This document shows positions 12,720 through 24,055 of a DNA stretch of 64,000 nt, one piece after another. The translations under genes were made by a program, and so were the position numbers. The stretch comes from Agelaius tricolor (lineage: Eukaryota > Chordata > Aves > Passeriformes > Icteridae): assembly GCA_023055355.1 (NCBI GenBank), contig JALJCS010000052.1:2001501-2065500 (forward strand), given 5' to 3'. Within the stretch, counting starts at the first letter, position 1; each line of letters starts with the position of its first letter. The notes under the pieces were generated by a model, which had not been told where the DNA came from, searched no databases, and saw nothing but the letters and a program-made list of their open reading frames with translations.

Positions 12720-13249
12720 CTTCAGGGTGAACGTGGTGCAAAATAGGAGAGAAGGAGAGGGAACAATGGAGTGCCCACCAAGGAAATTACTTTTAATGAG
12801 AAATAAAAATGGGAACTATGCTTAGGAACAGAACACAACATGGGGAGAAGCTCCAAGGGCCACAAACAAGGAAGAGGTAAGAATATATAGTCCTGGAGGT
12901 GGAACATTCTAGAAACCATACTATATATGGAACACATGTAACCAATAGGGGAGTGGAACTTGGACTAATGAGCATAACTACTCCAAAGGCTCTTGGGAGG
13001 AGATCTGAGACTTGCCCTGATTTAGATGAATGTTTCCCAGACCTTGAAGATCAGGCTTGGTTTGTTTGGTGTGAAGTGCAGCTGACCCTATGCCTTAGTT
13101 TGGTTGACTCCAACATCTTACTCTTTTCTTGTAAAGCTAGAAATAAATTCCGTCGACACTGCATTTCTTGCAGTGTTAGGAGAAAAATGCAACTTTATGG
13201 TCTCATTTTTCAATGGAACACCTCTGAGAAAGATCCTTTGTTAATCACA

Positions 13250-14085
13250 CAGTGGGTTTTTCTTCCTTATAGGTCTCCAAAAACAATTTTTACAACCATG
13301 GAGATGACAGCTGAAATCATAATTAGAGCCAGAACGAGATTGCTAACGATGGCAAGCCAAGATTTTGTATTTATTTACCTGTGAAAAGGGTTGATTGGGC
13401 TTTGCAAAATTCAGACTTGCAAATTGCATCGCTAAATTATTCAGGTGTTTGTTCTATTCATTACCCAGGCCACAAATTGTTGCAAGCTAAATTAAGTTTT
13501 AGAGAAAAACCCATGCTAAGTGAGGAGCCTTTAAGTGCTATAACTCTCCTCACTGATGGAGCAGGGAAAACACACAAATCAGTAATAGTATGGCAAAATC
13601 AAACAACCAAAACATGGGAGTCAGATGTTCAAACAATAGAGGGCTCTCCTCAGATTGTTGAACTGGCTGCAGTAGTTTAGAGCATTTCAGCTCTTTTCAG
13701 AACTTTTGAATTTAATTACAGATTTATCTTATATTGCTAGTATTGTTAAAAGAATAGAAGGATCAATTTTAAAGGATGTTACAAATGATATTGTTGGCTT
13801 TCATGTCTTTCTACAATTTTGACACTTAGAACTAACCAATATTTTGTCTCTCATATCAGGGTTCATTCCTCACTTCCAGGATTCATGGCAGGCAGAAGGA
13901 AATGCGAGAGCCGACAAACTGACAATGGTTTTTGCAAATACTTTGCCAAACATTTTGAACAAGCAAAACTGAGTCATGCTTTTTTCCATCAAAATGCACA
14001 AGTACTGGTGCCAATGTTTGGCACAGGCATGATTAGCACAGATCCAAACTGCACTTTTGGCAGCTGCAAAGGCACATGAGAGACA
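13250..14085 (+). mobile_element. endogenous retrovirus pol fragment (connection, RNase H, integrase N-terminus)
   Basis: AT-rich plus-strand block whose translation, in broken frames, matches the order of class II (beta/alpha-like) retroviral pol: end of the RT connection, an RNase H-like segment, then the start of the integrase zinc-binding region with its paired His. There is a stop at 13678-13680 and further shifts after it, so it is dead. It stops where the minisatellite begins. 12720-13250 is similarly AT-rich and may belong to the same insertion, but I see no clear homology there. Confidence 0.75.
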
Positions 14086-14089
14086 CAGA

Positions 14090-15235
14090 CGTCAGGAATT
14101 TTCAATCCTGACATTTACCTTCCAATTTCTCATGGAATAACGGCATTCCAGGCATTGGGAATTTTGAATGCTCCAGCTGCTCTCCCCAATTCCCATTAGA
14201 TAATGGCTTTCCAGCCATGAGGAATTTGAATCCTCCAGCTCTCCCTCCAAATTCCCATGGAATAATGGCATTCCAGGCATCAAATCCTCCAGTTCCCCTC
14301 CAAAATTCCCCCCAAAACTATGGAATAATGGCATTCCGGGCATTGGAAATTTTGAATGCTCCAGCTCCTCTCCCAAATGCTCACGGAATAATGGCATTCA
14401 AAGTGTTGGGAATTTCAAATCCTCCAGCTCCTCTCCCAAATTCCCACCAAATTCCCATGGAATAACAGCATTCTGGGTGTCAGGAATTTCAAATCCTCCC
14501 ATTCCTCTCCCAAATTCCCATGGAATAACAGCATTCTGGGTATCAGGAAGTTTGAATCCTCCAGCTCCAATGTCATATTCCCACCAAAACTGGAAAATGG
14601 AATGACTGCATTCCGGGCACCAGGAATCCCAAATCCTCCAGCTCCCCTCCCAAATTCCCATGGAAAAACGGCATTCTGGGCATCAGGAAGTTTGAATCCT
14701 TCAGTTCCCTTCCCAAATTCCCATGAAATAACTGCATTCCAGCCATTGGGAATTTCAAATCCTCCAGTTCCCATCCAAAATTCCCCCCAAACTATGGAAT
14801 AATTGCCTTCTGGGCATTGGGAATTTTGAATCCTGCGGCTCCCTTCCAAAATTCCCATGAAATAATGGCATTTGGGGCATAGGGAATTTGGAATCCTTCA
14901 GTTCCCCTCCCAAATTGCCAAGGAATAAGGGTATTCTGGGTGTCGGGAATTTAGAATGCTCCAGTTCTCCTCCCAAATTCCCACCAAAACTATGGAATAA
15001 TTGCATTCTGGACATCAGGAATTTCGAATGCTTCAGCTCCCTTCCCAAATTCCCCATGGAACTCCCATGGAATACTGGCATTCTGGACGTTGGGAATTTT
15101 GAATCCTGCAGTTCCCCTCCAATATTCCCAAGGAATGAAAGCATTCCAGGCATTTAGAATCCTTCAGTTCCCCTCCCCAGTTCCTATCAAATTCCCATGG
15201 CATGGGAAATTCCCATCAAATTCCCATGGATTTCT
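14090..15235. repeat. minisatellite, ~60-bp unit, roughly 17 copies
   Basis: Tandem degenerate units built around TCCCATGGAATAATGGCATTC with flanking GGGAATTT and CCTCCAGCTCCCCTCC segments; some units carry an extra CCAAAACTATGG variant. The repeat stays partly open on the minus strand, giving ORFs of 60-147 codons with repeated LFHGNLG; these are by-products of the repeat. Confidence 0.9.
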
Positions 15236-15770
15236 CACCCTTGTGTACTGTTGCTACTATGAATCCAGAAAAGGTATCAGGAGAAACATGGACATATTTA
15301 AATGTCCCAAAGCTCGAGAAGTGTGTTACATCTGTTTGCCAGTTGTCATTAGGTTTCAACCTTTGTGAGTTTGTACCTAACATTTGTGGCAAAGAAAGAG
15401 TCTGCTGACACTGTGAGCAAGGATTCCCTACATCCCGTGCTTGTGGCAAAGTCAGATGGAATTGTTTTCCCAGTGCTCGGGCATTTTGATGGTAGAAATC
15501 ATGAGAAAGTTTGGCCTGCCCTAACTTTTGTGGTATAGTGACTGTCATGGCGAGGCCATCTGCCTTCACATCACCTTCCAGTGCAGGTCCAGGCAGAGGG
15601 GTGTGTGATCCAAAGTGCAGAAGGTTGTATTGCTGAGACCTGGGAAGTGAAAAGTTGTACAGAGAGGGTAATAACAGAAAAAGAACTTTGTTAGAGACTT
15701 CCTTCAGGAATGAGTGCTGAATTCTCTCAATGATTCCTGTACCATAAAGAGAATCACAAACAATGTTAAT
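15236..15770 (-). mobile_element. endogenous retrovirus pol fragment, inverted (RNase H end to integrase core)
   Basis: Minus-strand reading from about 15770 down to 15236 covers the end of an RNase H domain, an integrase zinc-binding HH/CC region and the start of the integrase catalytic core including its first Asp. It is disrupted and ends at the minisatellite. It belongs to the same class as the fragment at 13250-14085 but differs in sequence and points the other way. No LTR is visible next to either. Confidence 0.75.
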
Positions 15771-16290
15771 ACAGCCCGGGGACATCGCAGGGACAGCCCA
15801 GGGCATTCCCGGTGTCTTCCTGGGGGTCATTCCCAGGGATGTCGCCGGGACAGCCCGCAGACATTTTGGGGACATCCCTGGAACATCCCAAGGCATTCCC
15901 AGGGACATTCCCTGAGCCATTCTTGGCAACATTCCCAAGGACATCCCGGGGCATTCCCTGGATCAGTAAAATCAGGATCAGGAACAACGGGATCCAGAAA
16001 ATCAGGATCAGGAAAAGTGGGATTGGGAAAATCGGGACTGGGAGAAAGTTGGGATCAGAAAAGTGCAATCAGGGAAAGTGGGGTCAGGGAAAGCGGGGTC
16101 AGGAAATTTGGGATTGGGAAGATCGAGATTGGGAAATTTGGGATAGGGAAAATTTGGCTCAGGAAATTTGGGACCAGGAATAGCGGGATCGGGAAAATCA
16201 GGATCAGGAAAAGTGGGATTGGGAAATTTGGGATCAGGAAAAGAGGGATCAGAAAATTTGGGATTGGGAAATTGGGGCTCAGGGAATCAG
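15771..16290. repeat. short tandem repeats (GGGACATCCC and GGGATCAGGAAAA types)
   Basis: 15771-15965 is degenerate repeats alternating GGGACATCCC and GGCATTCCC. 15966-16290 is ~18-bp units of GGGAT(C/T)(A/G)GGAAAA type. Both are open in several frames, so the ORFs of 100-275 codons here are spurious. Confidence 0.8.
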
Positions 16291-16294
16291 GAGA

Positions 16295-16891
16295 TGCCCT
16301 CAAAAGCCGCGTCCTGGTGGGATTTGAGGATCCACAGCCGATCCGCGAGCTGCCGCGGAGGCTGAGCCTCCTCCTGGATCCGCTGGAATTCATCGGTGCC
16401 GATGATGAGCGAGGCCAGGGGTCGATCCCTGGGAATTCTGAGGGACATGGGCCAAGATCACTGACAGGGGAAAAAGATCCCAGATTTTGGGGGGAAAACC
16501 ACCAGATTTTCAGCCAAAAAAAATCCGGGTTTTTTTTTTAATATCCTGAATTTTGGAGGGAAAAAACCCCTGACTTTTCAATGAAAAAATCCTGAATTTT
16601 GGGCAAAAAATTCCTAAATTTTGGGGCAAAATATCCTGAAATTTCAGTGAAAGAATCACGAATTTTGGGGCAAAAAATCCTAGATTTTGGCGGGGGAGGG
16701 GAGAAATAGCAAATGTTGGGGGGAAAGTGTTGGATTTTGGGAGCCTCACATGAGCTCCTGGATCAGGTCCCTGATGATGACTCGGATACTTTTGGGTTTT
16801 TTGGGTCCCAGAGCGAGGGCAGCGCTCTGGGGGCGGTGGTGACATTGGTGACATCATGGAGCAGCACAATGGGGCTGGAGCAGCCCTCGGG
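16295..16891 (-). pseudogene. two exons of an unrecognised minus-strand gene, probably broken
   Basis: Exon-like island 1, 16891-16750, has a good acceptor (CTTTCCCACAG) and donor (AT/GTGAGG). Island 2, about 16430 down to 16295, has acceptor TTCCCAG and ends in TGA. Spliced, the junction reads on in frame: ...VIIRDLIQELM joins DRPLASLIIGTDEF... and ends HQDAAFEGIS-stop. Within island 1 the first part (PEGCSSPIVLLHDVTNVTT) is one frame off from the end, so a small indel is present. The islands have balanced codon-like composition and stand out from the AAAATCC-type repeats filling the intron and flanks. The CpG island at 17345-18200 lies upstream on this strand and could be its promoter. I do not recognise the protein. 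Confidence 0.4.
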
Positions 16892-17344
16892 CTGTGGGAA
16901 AGGATGGGGTGAGACCCCAAAATCCCCTCCAAATTCTCCCAAAATCCCACGAAAATATCCCATAAAAATTGCCCCCAAAATACCATAAAAATCCCATGAA
17001 AATCCACCAAACTCAACCCAAAATCACCCCCAAACTCCTCAAAATCCCTACAACCCAAATTGCCCCAAAATCCTCCAAATCACCCCAACATCCTCCAAAT
17101 TCTGCACAAAATATCCAAATATCCCCTAAATCCCCCAAATCACCCCAAACTCTCCAAAATCTGCCCAAAAAATCACCCCAAATCTCACAAGACTTCCCAA
17201 AAATCACCTCTGAATCACCCCCAAAATCCCTTAAAATCACTCCAAAACCCCTCCTAATCCCCCAAATGGCCCCCAAAATAATCCTAAATCAACTCAAAAT
17301 GCCCTCCATATCCCCCAAATCACCCTAAAATCTGCCCAGATCCT
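16892..17344. repeat. CCCAAAATC-type low-complexity repeat
   Basis: Degenerate short repeats of CCCCAAAATC and CTCCAAAATC over about 450 bp. A related AAAATCC/TTTTGGG repeat fills 16500-16740. No coding signal. Confidence 0.8.
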
Positions 17345-18200
17345 CCCAAAATCCTTCCGGTGCCCAGATCCCCCCTCCCCAGCCCTGCCCGGTTCCCCTC
17401 CCGGTGCCCCCTCGGTTCCCGACCCCGCACCCGGCGCTCCCCCGGCGGGCTCCGAGCCCCGAAGCTTCTGTGGAGCCTCCGCCGAGCCCGGGAGGGACCG
17501 GGGGGGTCAGGGGGGCCCGAGGTGTCCCCAGGAGGGTTTTGGGGGACCCGGGACCCCGGGGTGTCCCCGGCATGGAGGGAGGCGGATCCCGGGCAGGGGC
17601 GGCTGTCGCGTGTCGCCATTGGCGGATGCGGATGTCGCGATTGTCGCCAGGCCCGGCCGTGGGCCTCGGCAGCGGCTGTCGCGAGATGTCCCCAATGGCC
17701 CCCGGCGCGAGCGGCGCTGTCCCCAACGTCCCCAACAGCCCCGGAGGCGCGGGGGGGTGGAGGATCAAGGGGTCCCGGATAGGACGGGGTGCGACCCCGA
17801 AATGCCCCCTTGGGACACAGCGACACCGTCGGTCCCCGCAGCCCAGGACAGTCCCGGCTCTCACAGTGCGATGGCAGCCGCGACCGGCGACAGTGACCCG
17901 AGGCCGGGACTCCGCTCCCGCAGTGCCGGGGGCTCCTCCCCGGGGTCCCGGTCCCCTCCGCCCTCCCGGTGCCCCCGGCCTGGGCTCCGCAGCAGCTCCG
18001 GGGCTCAGACGCCGCTCGGGGAGCGCCGGGTGCGGGCGTTGGGCACCGGGCAGGGATGGGCTGAGCTGGGGTGGGCCCGAGGGGCTCGGCAGCTGCCGGA
18101 TCGGTGCCCGAGGTGATGGGGCGGCACCGCCACAGGTGCCCGAGCCCTTGGTCGGTGTCACCCCGGGAGGGGACAGACAGGGAGCAGCAGCTCCTTCCCC
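17345..18200. promoter_or_regulatory. CpG-rich island
   Basis: Dense CpG and GC-rich sequence, in contrast to the CpG-poor repeats next to it. It is open in several frames on both strands (up to 425 codons on minus) as expected from composition alone. It may be the promoter and first exon of the unrecognised minus-strand gene at 16.3-16.9 kb, since it lies just upstream of it. TGTCGCGA-type stretches recur in the second island near 45600. Confidence 0.5.
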
Positions 18201-18653
18201 GCTGCGGGGCAGGGGTGAGGGAACCAGCTTGGAAATGCCCCAATTGATCATTTTGTTCCTGTCCCCAATGGACTGAGGGAGCCCCAAAAATCCTGAAAAT
18301 CCCACAAGGATCTGCTCAACAACCTGACTGGGACCGTCCTTAATCCCGAGCTCGTCAGGCAGAGCTGAACAAACAAAAACCATTTCTCCCAGTTTAATCA
18401 CAAAGCTGCATTTTGGGTCCAATAAGAGGGACAAGGTTCCTGTGCCCCCTGGCACTGGGGGAGGGAATGGGAAGGGGGAGGGAATGGGAAGTACTGGGGG
18501 TACTGGGAGCACTGGAACGAGGAGCTCTGGGCAGCCCCACATGGGTTGTGGGGTTGTGGGCAACCCCTGAGTATGGGAGCACAGGATCCAGGGGGGGAAC
18601 ACACGGCGAGTGCCCTGAGGCAGGGACCCCCAGTGCCCCCAGTGCCCCCAGTG
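18201..18653. other. B 3' side; piece of receptor 5'-flank module
   Basis: 18230-18350 matches the module that carries AATTGATCATTTTGT (also near 23815, 31127, 38170, 46035, 50530 and 57380). The usual 3'-flank module with its CTCF motifs is missing next to copy B. Confidence 0.5.
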
Positions 18654-21600
18654 TCACAGCACGCTCTCGTAGTCACAGGGGTCCCACTGTCCCTTGTGGG
18701 GTCCCGACAGCTCCGCGTTGGTCACTTGTGGATCCCGAGGCGGGGCAGGGCTGGGGGACACCTGTGGGGGCTGTGAGAGTGACTCCGGTTGTGGGGACCT
18801 GGGTGAGGGTGACACCCGTGGGTGACGTGTCCTTGTCCCCCCCAAATTCTCCCACTGCCCACTCGGTGCCCATGATGTGGGTGTTGAGCACAGCCCCCTC
18901 CTCCAGTGGGGGGTCCTGTGGGCATAAGGGGGGTCTCAGTAGTCTGGGGAAGGGAAAAGGAGAGTCCCAGCCCAAGCCCCGACTCACCTGTCCTGGAGCT
19001 TCCTGGGTTCTGCAAGGGAAAGGGGAGGGGGTGACCGAGGGGACACCGGGACCCCTGAACCTTCCTGGGACCTTGCAGCTCCAACCACCCAGGGGTCCCC
19101 CAAATCCCCACTGCAGCCCTGATTCCCACCAGATCCCTGATTCTCCCCAGACACTCTGAGCGCCCATGAACCCTCTGGAACTTCTGCACCACCACAGGGC
19201 CCCCAACACCCCCGGTGTCTGCAACCCTCTGAGCCCCCAGAACACCAAGCCTGGCAGAGAGAGGCACCCCAAAACTCCCCCAGGACGCCAGAAAGATCCC
19301 CCAACATCCCTGCACAGACATCCAGGAGCTCCCCAAATCCTTCAGGAGCTCCCAGTGCCACCCCAATGTGCCACAAAGCCCACGCAGCAATGATCCTGGA
19401 GCCCAACCAAGACCCTCCAAATTGCTCCCACATCCTCCAGGACCCCCAGCCGAGGTCACTGCAGGCTCAATGTCCCGCAGCTCAGGGGCCCTGGGTGCTG
19501 CCAAACTCTGCCACCACTCCGGGGGCTTCCCCTCACTCCAGGACCCCCATCCCCCACATTGTCACCCACCCTGGTGATGCCACCAGTGACAGACCCCGAT
19601 GACAGCCAGGAACAGGAGCAGGAACAGGAGGGTCTTGCTGACATTCACTGCCACTGCTGGGGACAGAGGGGACACATTGCGGTCACCTGGAACCCCGGGG
19701 GTCCTGAAAACCCTGGTGACCCCGTGTGACCTGCCCTGAGACCCAGGGTGTCACCTCCAGGGCCAGCTCAGGGCTGAGTGCCCGGAACATGCCGTGCCCG
19801 TCCTGTCCCAGCTGGTTGGTGGCCATGCACTGGTAGGTGCCCGAATGTCCCACATTGATGTCCCTGAGCTCCAGGCGGGGACCCTGGGCCACCTCCTGCC
19901 CATTGTGCAGCCAGGTGAAGGTGACAGGGGCTGAGGCCACCTGCACAGATCAGCACAGGGTCACAGGGTCACCTGCACGCACCTGGTGTGCCAGGGGACT
20001 GGGGGTGATGGTGGCATTGGCCACTGGCACTGTGGGGACAGAGACAGGGCTGGTACAAAGAAAGGTGGGATGGGGGTGCTGTGGGTGGGGTCACTCCCAG
20101 CCCAAGGGTCCTGCTCAGCCAGGACAGTGACATTCAGGGGGTCACTCTTGGCCTCTCTGTCCCCGTCACTGACCTGGCACTGGTACTGGCCGCTGTCATT
20201 GTCCCCAGCCTGCCAAAGCTCCACGCAGGGGGCTGGAGCCCAGAGGTGCCCATGAGCCCTGCTCGTGCCAGGAGAAGGACAGGGGACCTGTCCTCACAGC
20301 CACCGTGCAGCTCAGCACCAGGCTGTCCCCGAGTGCCACCTGTCCCCCGGGGGGCTGTGCTGACAGGGACACCCCCAAGAGCGGGACCCCTATGGGGGGA
20401 CACAGGAAGGATTGGGGACCCAGGGGGGGTGTGGGACACGGGAGGGGAAAGAAGGGGATTGGAGGGGAGCAGAGAGGATCCCAGTGAGCAGAAGGGGACC
20501 CTAGGAGGCACGTTGGGACCTGGGGACAATGGCGAGACCCCATAGAAAGGGGGAGAGACCCAGGCAGGGATGGGGATCCAGACGAGAGACTGAGGAGCCT
20601 CAGGGAATGATTTGGGGTTCAGAGATGGGAGGACCCAGGGAAGGCACAGAGACCAGAGGGTGGAGCAGGGACTTTGGAAGGGGTGGGGAATCCAGGGAGG
20701 GCTGGGGAGGACAAAGAGAGGAATGAGGGATGTGCAGGGGGAACTGGGCAGTACTGGGGGAAACCAACAGGGACTTGGGAAATTTGGGGTGACCCAGAGA
20801 GGAGTAAAGGGAGGGATGAAGGATTCAGGCAGTGGTGGGGAAACCCTCAGAGGATGTCGGGCTTCCCTGTCCCCATCCCTGCACTCACTGTGCACTGTCA
20901 CTGTCACCTGCTCTGACTCTCTCCACTGTGACACCACCCGGCCCGTGCAGTGGTAGCGGCCACTGTGGTGCAGCCGCAGGGAGGACAGGGAGAGCTCAGT
21001 CCCATCATGGAGCCCCTCCAGCTTCTTCCCATCATGGTAGAAGTACACATCCGTGAGTGGTTTGTTCTGCCAGCTCCGGCAGCGCAGTGTCACCGTGTCC
21101 CCCTCCAGCAGCGCCCGTGCTGGCACCTGCAGCACCAGCCAGTCTGGGGGACAGAGGGGTCCTGTCACACCAGGGCCATCAGGAGGGTCATGATGGCACC
21201 AGGAGGCACCAGGAGCCGCCCATTGTGAGAGAGAAGTCTCCTTGCACAGGGATGGTCTGGGATGTCCCCAGAGCAGGGCACAGGCTCAGGTCACACAGGA
21301 GGTGACCCATGGAGGGGAGCCCACCCAGAGCCCTTGGGGTCCCCATAGGAGCCAGGCTGGGGACATCCAAACCCCCCTCATCATGTAAGACTGTCACCGT
21401 AGGGCTGTGCCCGGTGCCAGGTCTGTCACATGTGTAGGTGCCACTCCTGGTGACAATGAGGTGGTCACGTCCCTGCTGTCCCCAGCGCTGCCCGTCCTTG
21501 TACCAGGTGGTGGCACCAGCGGTCCCCGAGCCCTGGCAGGTCAGGGTCACCTGGTCCCACAGCACCGCCGGCCTCCAGGGGGGCTCCACCAGGAGCTGGG

Positions 21601-22206
21601 TGGTCTGGGCACCTGTGGGTGACAGGGGACACCAGCCTGCCAGGGCCAGTGTGGGGCTGGGGACAGTGGGGTGGGGCCATGGCATCCCCTGAGGACTCAC
21701 CAGCGAGGCCGAGGGTCTGGGCTGGAAGGGAGAAGGGACAGGGCTGGGTGGGGGTGCCACCATGGGGACAGAGGCACAGGGGCATGGGGTGTAGGGGATG
21801 TGCCCAAAGTGTCCTTGTGTGACATGGACCCCTTGGGGACAGGGACACTGTGGCCACCCCTTGCTCAGGAAGGACATGGGGACACTGTGGACACCCCTGA
21901 ACTGGGGATGTCACAGCCACCCCGTGCTGGCACAGGTCACCCCCACCTGCCCCATGTTGCCTCCCCAAATCCCTGAACCCCTGTTATTGTCCCCACATTC
22001 CTGTCCCCCTTCCCCTGTCCCCAAAGCCACCCCACGACCCCAGTCACCTCATGCGCTGGTTCTGATGGCCTTGGGGACCTCTGGGGACCCTGCAGCCCCC
22101 CTGTGCACCCTCCCCTCCCTATCCCTGGGGTGTCAAGCCCATGCCTGGGGCACTCACCCCACAGGAGCAGCGCCACCTTCCCGGCCATCTCGGTGTCCCC
22201 AGCCAT
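18654..22206 (-). pseudogene. FCRL-like Ig receptor copy B, multiply broken
   Basis: Exons on minus: SP1 22206-22158 (MAGDTEMAGKVALLLW), 21-bp SP2 21721-21701, D1 21612-21382, D2 21143-20889, D4 20389-20119, D5 20029-19736, TM 19653-19570, cytoplasmic 19009-18988, about 18915-18838 and about 18770-18654. D3 is absent. Lesions: the D1 donor is AT instead of GT (21381-21380); D4 carries a 1-nt insertion and a CT donor (20118-20117); D5 has an in-frame TGA (19950-19952) and a lost donor (GG); the second cytoplasmic exon is out of phase. The tail has lost ITIM tyrosines: VLYTHV reads VLNTHI and VTYAEL reads VTNAEL, and the C-terminus is CDYESVL. D2 (DWLVLQVPARALLEGDTVTLRC) remains clean. The TM sequence (KTLLFLLLFLAVIGV) is the most divergent of the set, so B is probably the oldest branch. 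Confidence 0.85.
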
Positions 22207-24055
22207 GTGCACTGGCTGTCACTCGCTGCCAGGGGTGGCTGTCCCCTGGGTGGTGGCTCTTTGGATGAAGGGGAATGAAGTGAGGTCAGGTCTGTCCCCA
22301 TGTGTTGGTGGCTCCTGGTGGGGACAGGGTGGCCACAAGCACAGGATCATGGGGATGTGGCTGTGGGGACAGGCTGTGGGCAGGTTGGGAACAGGATGGT
22401 GACAAGGCTGGGTGGGACACAGCGGGACATGGGGTTCCCACGAGTGGGGGATTTGGTGGGTTTGGGGACCCAGGTATGGGTGTCCAAGGGAATGGGGGGG
22501 TCCCAGGGATGGGAGGGCACTCAGGGATGGGACTCCCAGGGGAAAGTGGGCTCCAGGGATTTGGGGTCATGGGATGGGGACGCTGGGGGAATGGGGGTCC
22601 CTGTGGGAATGGGGGTCCTGAGAGAATCAAGGTCCTGGGGGAAGGAGGGTTTCAGGGGATGGAATGAACTGGAGAGGGTTCCTTGGGAATGGGGTCCTGG
22701 GCCATGGAGATCCTGGGGAATGGCATTACTGGGATGGGGGTCCCAGGCAAGGTGGGACATAAGGAATGGTGCTCCCATGATTTGATTTCAAGGGGAATGA
22801 GGGTGCCAGGAATAGGCAGTGGCCTTGTGAGCCCCTGGGTCAAAGCTCCTTCCCTGGCTGGCTCCAGCAAAGTCCCCTCAGGGTGGTTGTGGTTTGGGAG
22901 AATCACCCCAGGTAGATTCCAAGAAGGTCGGGTCTGTGTCCCCATAGACCTCAGGGAATCTTCCCCTCTTTATTTCCACTTCCATAATTTTCCCCCTCAA
23001 TTTCACAACCCTCAATTTCGTGTCTTGATGATCCTGTGGAGGCCCTGAGCAGGGAATGGAAGGGGGAAGCCCAGGGTGGGGGAAGAAGGGGTGAGGGGTC
23101 TGCAGGGAAGGCTGGGGAGGCTGTGGGGGATGGGGGTGTCCAGCTTTTACACCCCCAACATTTTCAGTTTCTCTCTCCTGCAGCAGAAGGAAGAGGCCAT
23201 TTGACACGATTGTCACAGGGGAGAGGGCAGGGGAAGAGGGGCAGGTTCTGTCCTGGGGGGGCAGATCCATGGGGCTCCTGTCCTGGGGGGATCCTGTCCC
23301 AGGGGGGACACATGCTGGACAAGGGGCTCCTGTCCTGGGGGACGGCAGCTCCGGAGAGATCCAGACTTTTCCATTCTTGCTTGTCCCCTGCAGGATCTGC
23401 GCCAGCAAGAGCAGCTGGGGAGTGGAGCCCCAGGCAGGAAGGAGCTCCCAAACTCCTGCTCCTTGAAGCCAGTGCCCATCCAAGGGTGGGGCCCAGCCAT
23501 GGCCCAGCCCCACTGCACAGGGATGGCCATTGCCCAGCCCTGCTCTGCCCAGCTCCAGGTGGCAGCCAGGCCCTGAGGGTCCCCCCTGCCCCCTTGGCTT
23601 TGATTCTGGCAGCTTTAGAGCTGCTGCAGAGGTGAGAATTCTGTGGGTGGAAAAAGGCCCTGCCTGTGGTTTGCTCAGCCCTGCAAGAAGCACAAAACAC
23701 AAAGAGAGCCCAAGCAGTGGCTCTGAGAGGGCCTTTGATGGTTTTCAGAGCAGGGCTGGCTGGAAACCCCCACCTAGAGGGGCGACTGTGGGGGACCCAG
23801 TCTGGAAATGCAGCAATTGATCATTTTGTCCCTTGCAGCAAGTTCTGAGAGAGCCCCAAAAACTCTGCAAATCCCCCAAAAATCTGCTCAACAACATGCC
23901 CGGGTCCATCCTCCTACCTGTGTCAAGCCTGCAGCCCTTTCTAATATCATGGGAAGAACATTTGGGTTTTGGTTTGGCTTCCAGAAAAGAGGTAAATGTG
24001 TGAAAATATCGAGAAGGGGGTCGGCCCTGCGGCCGTGGTGGGGCTGTGGGGAGTG
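22207..24055. repeat. receptor 5'-flank module, copy B
   Basis: Upstream region of B (on minus) made of polypurine G-rich short repeats, then a block (about 23470-23640) shared with 30790-30950, 38345-38510, 50170-50345 and 57030-57200, then the TTGATCATTTTGT block. No exon is supported. Confidence 0.7.

Noticed and set aside
14092..15153. Minus-strand ORFs of 100-147 codons
   Set aside because: They are translations of the minisatellite unit (repeated LFHGNLG) with no independent start, splice or domain evidence.
17325..18602. 425-codon minus-strand ORF over the CpG island
   Set aside because: GC-rich composition leaves several overlapping frames open on both strands; the protein is low-complexity Pro/Arg/Gly and crosses repeat boundaries.
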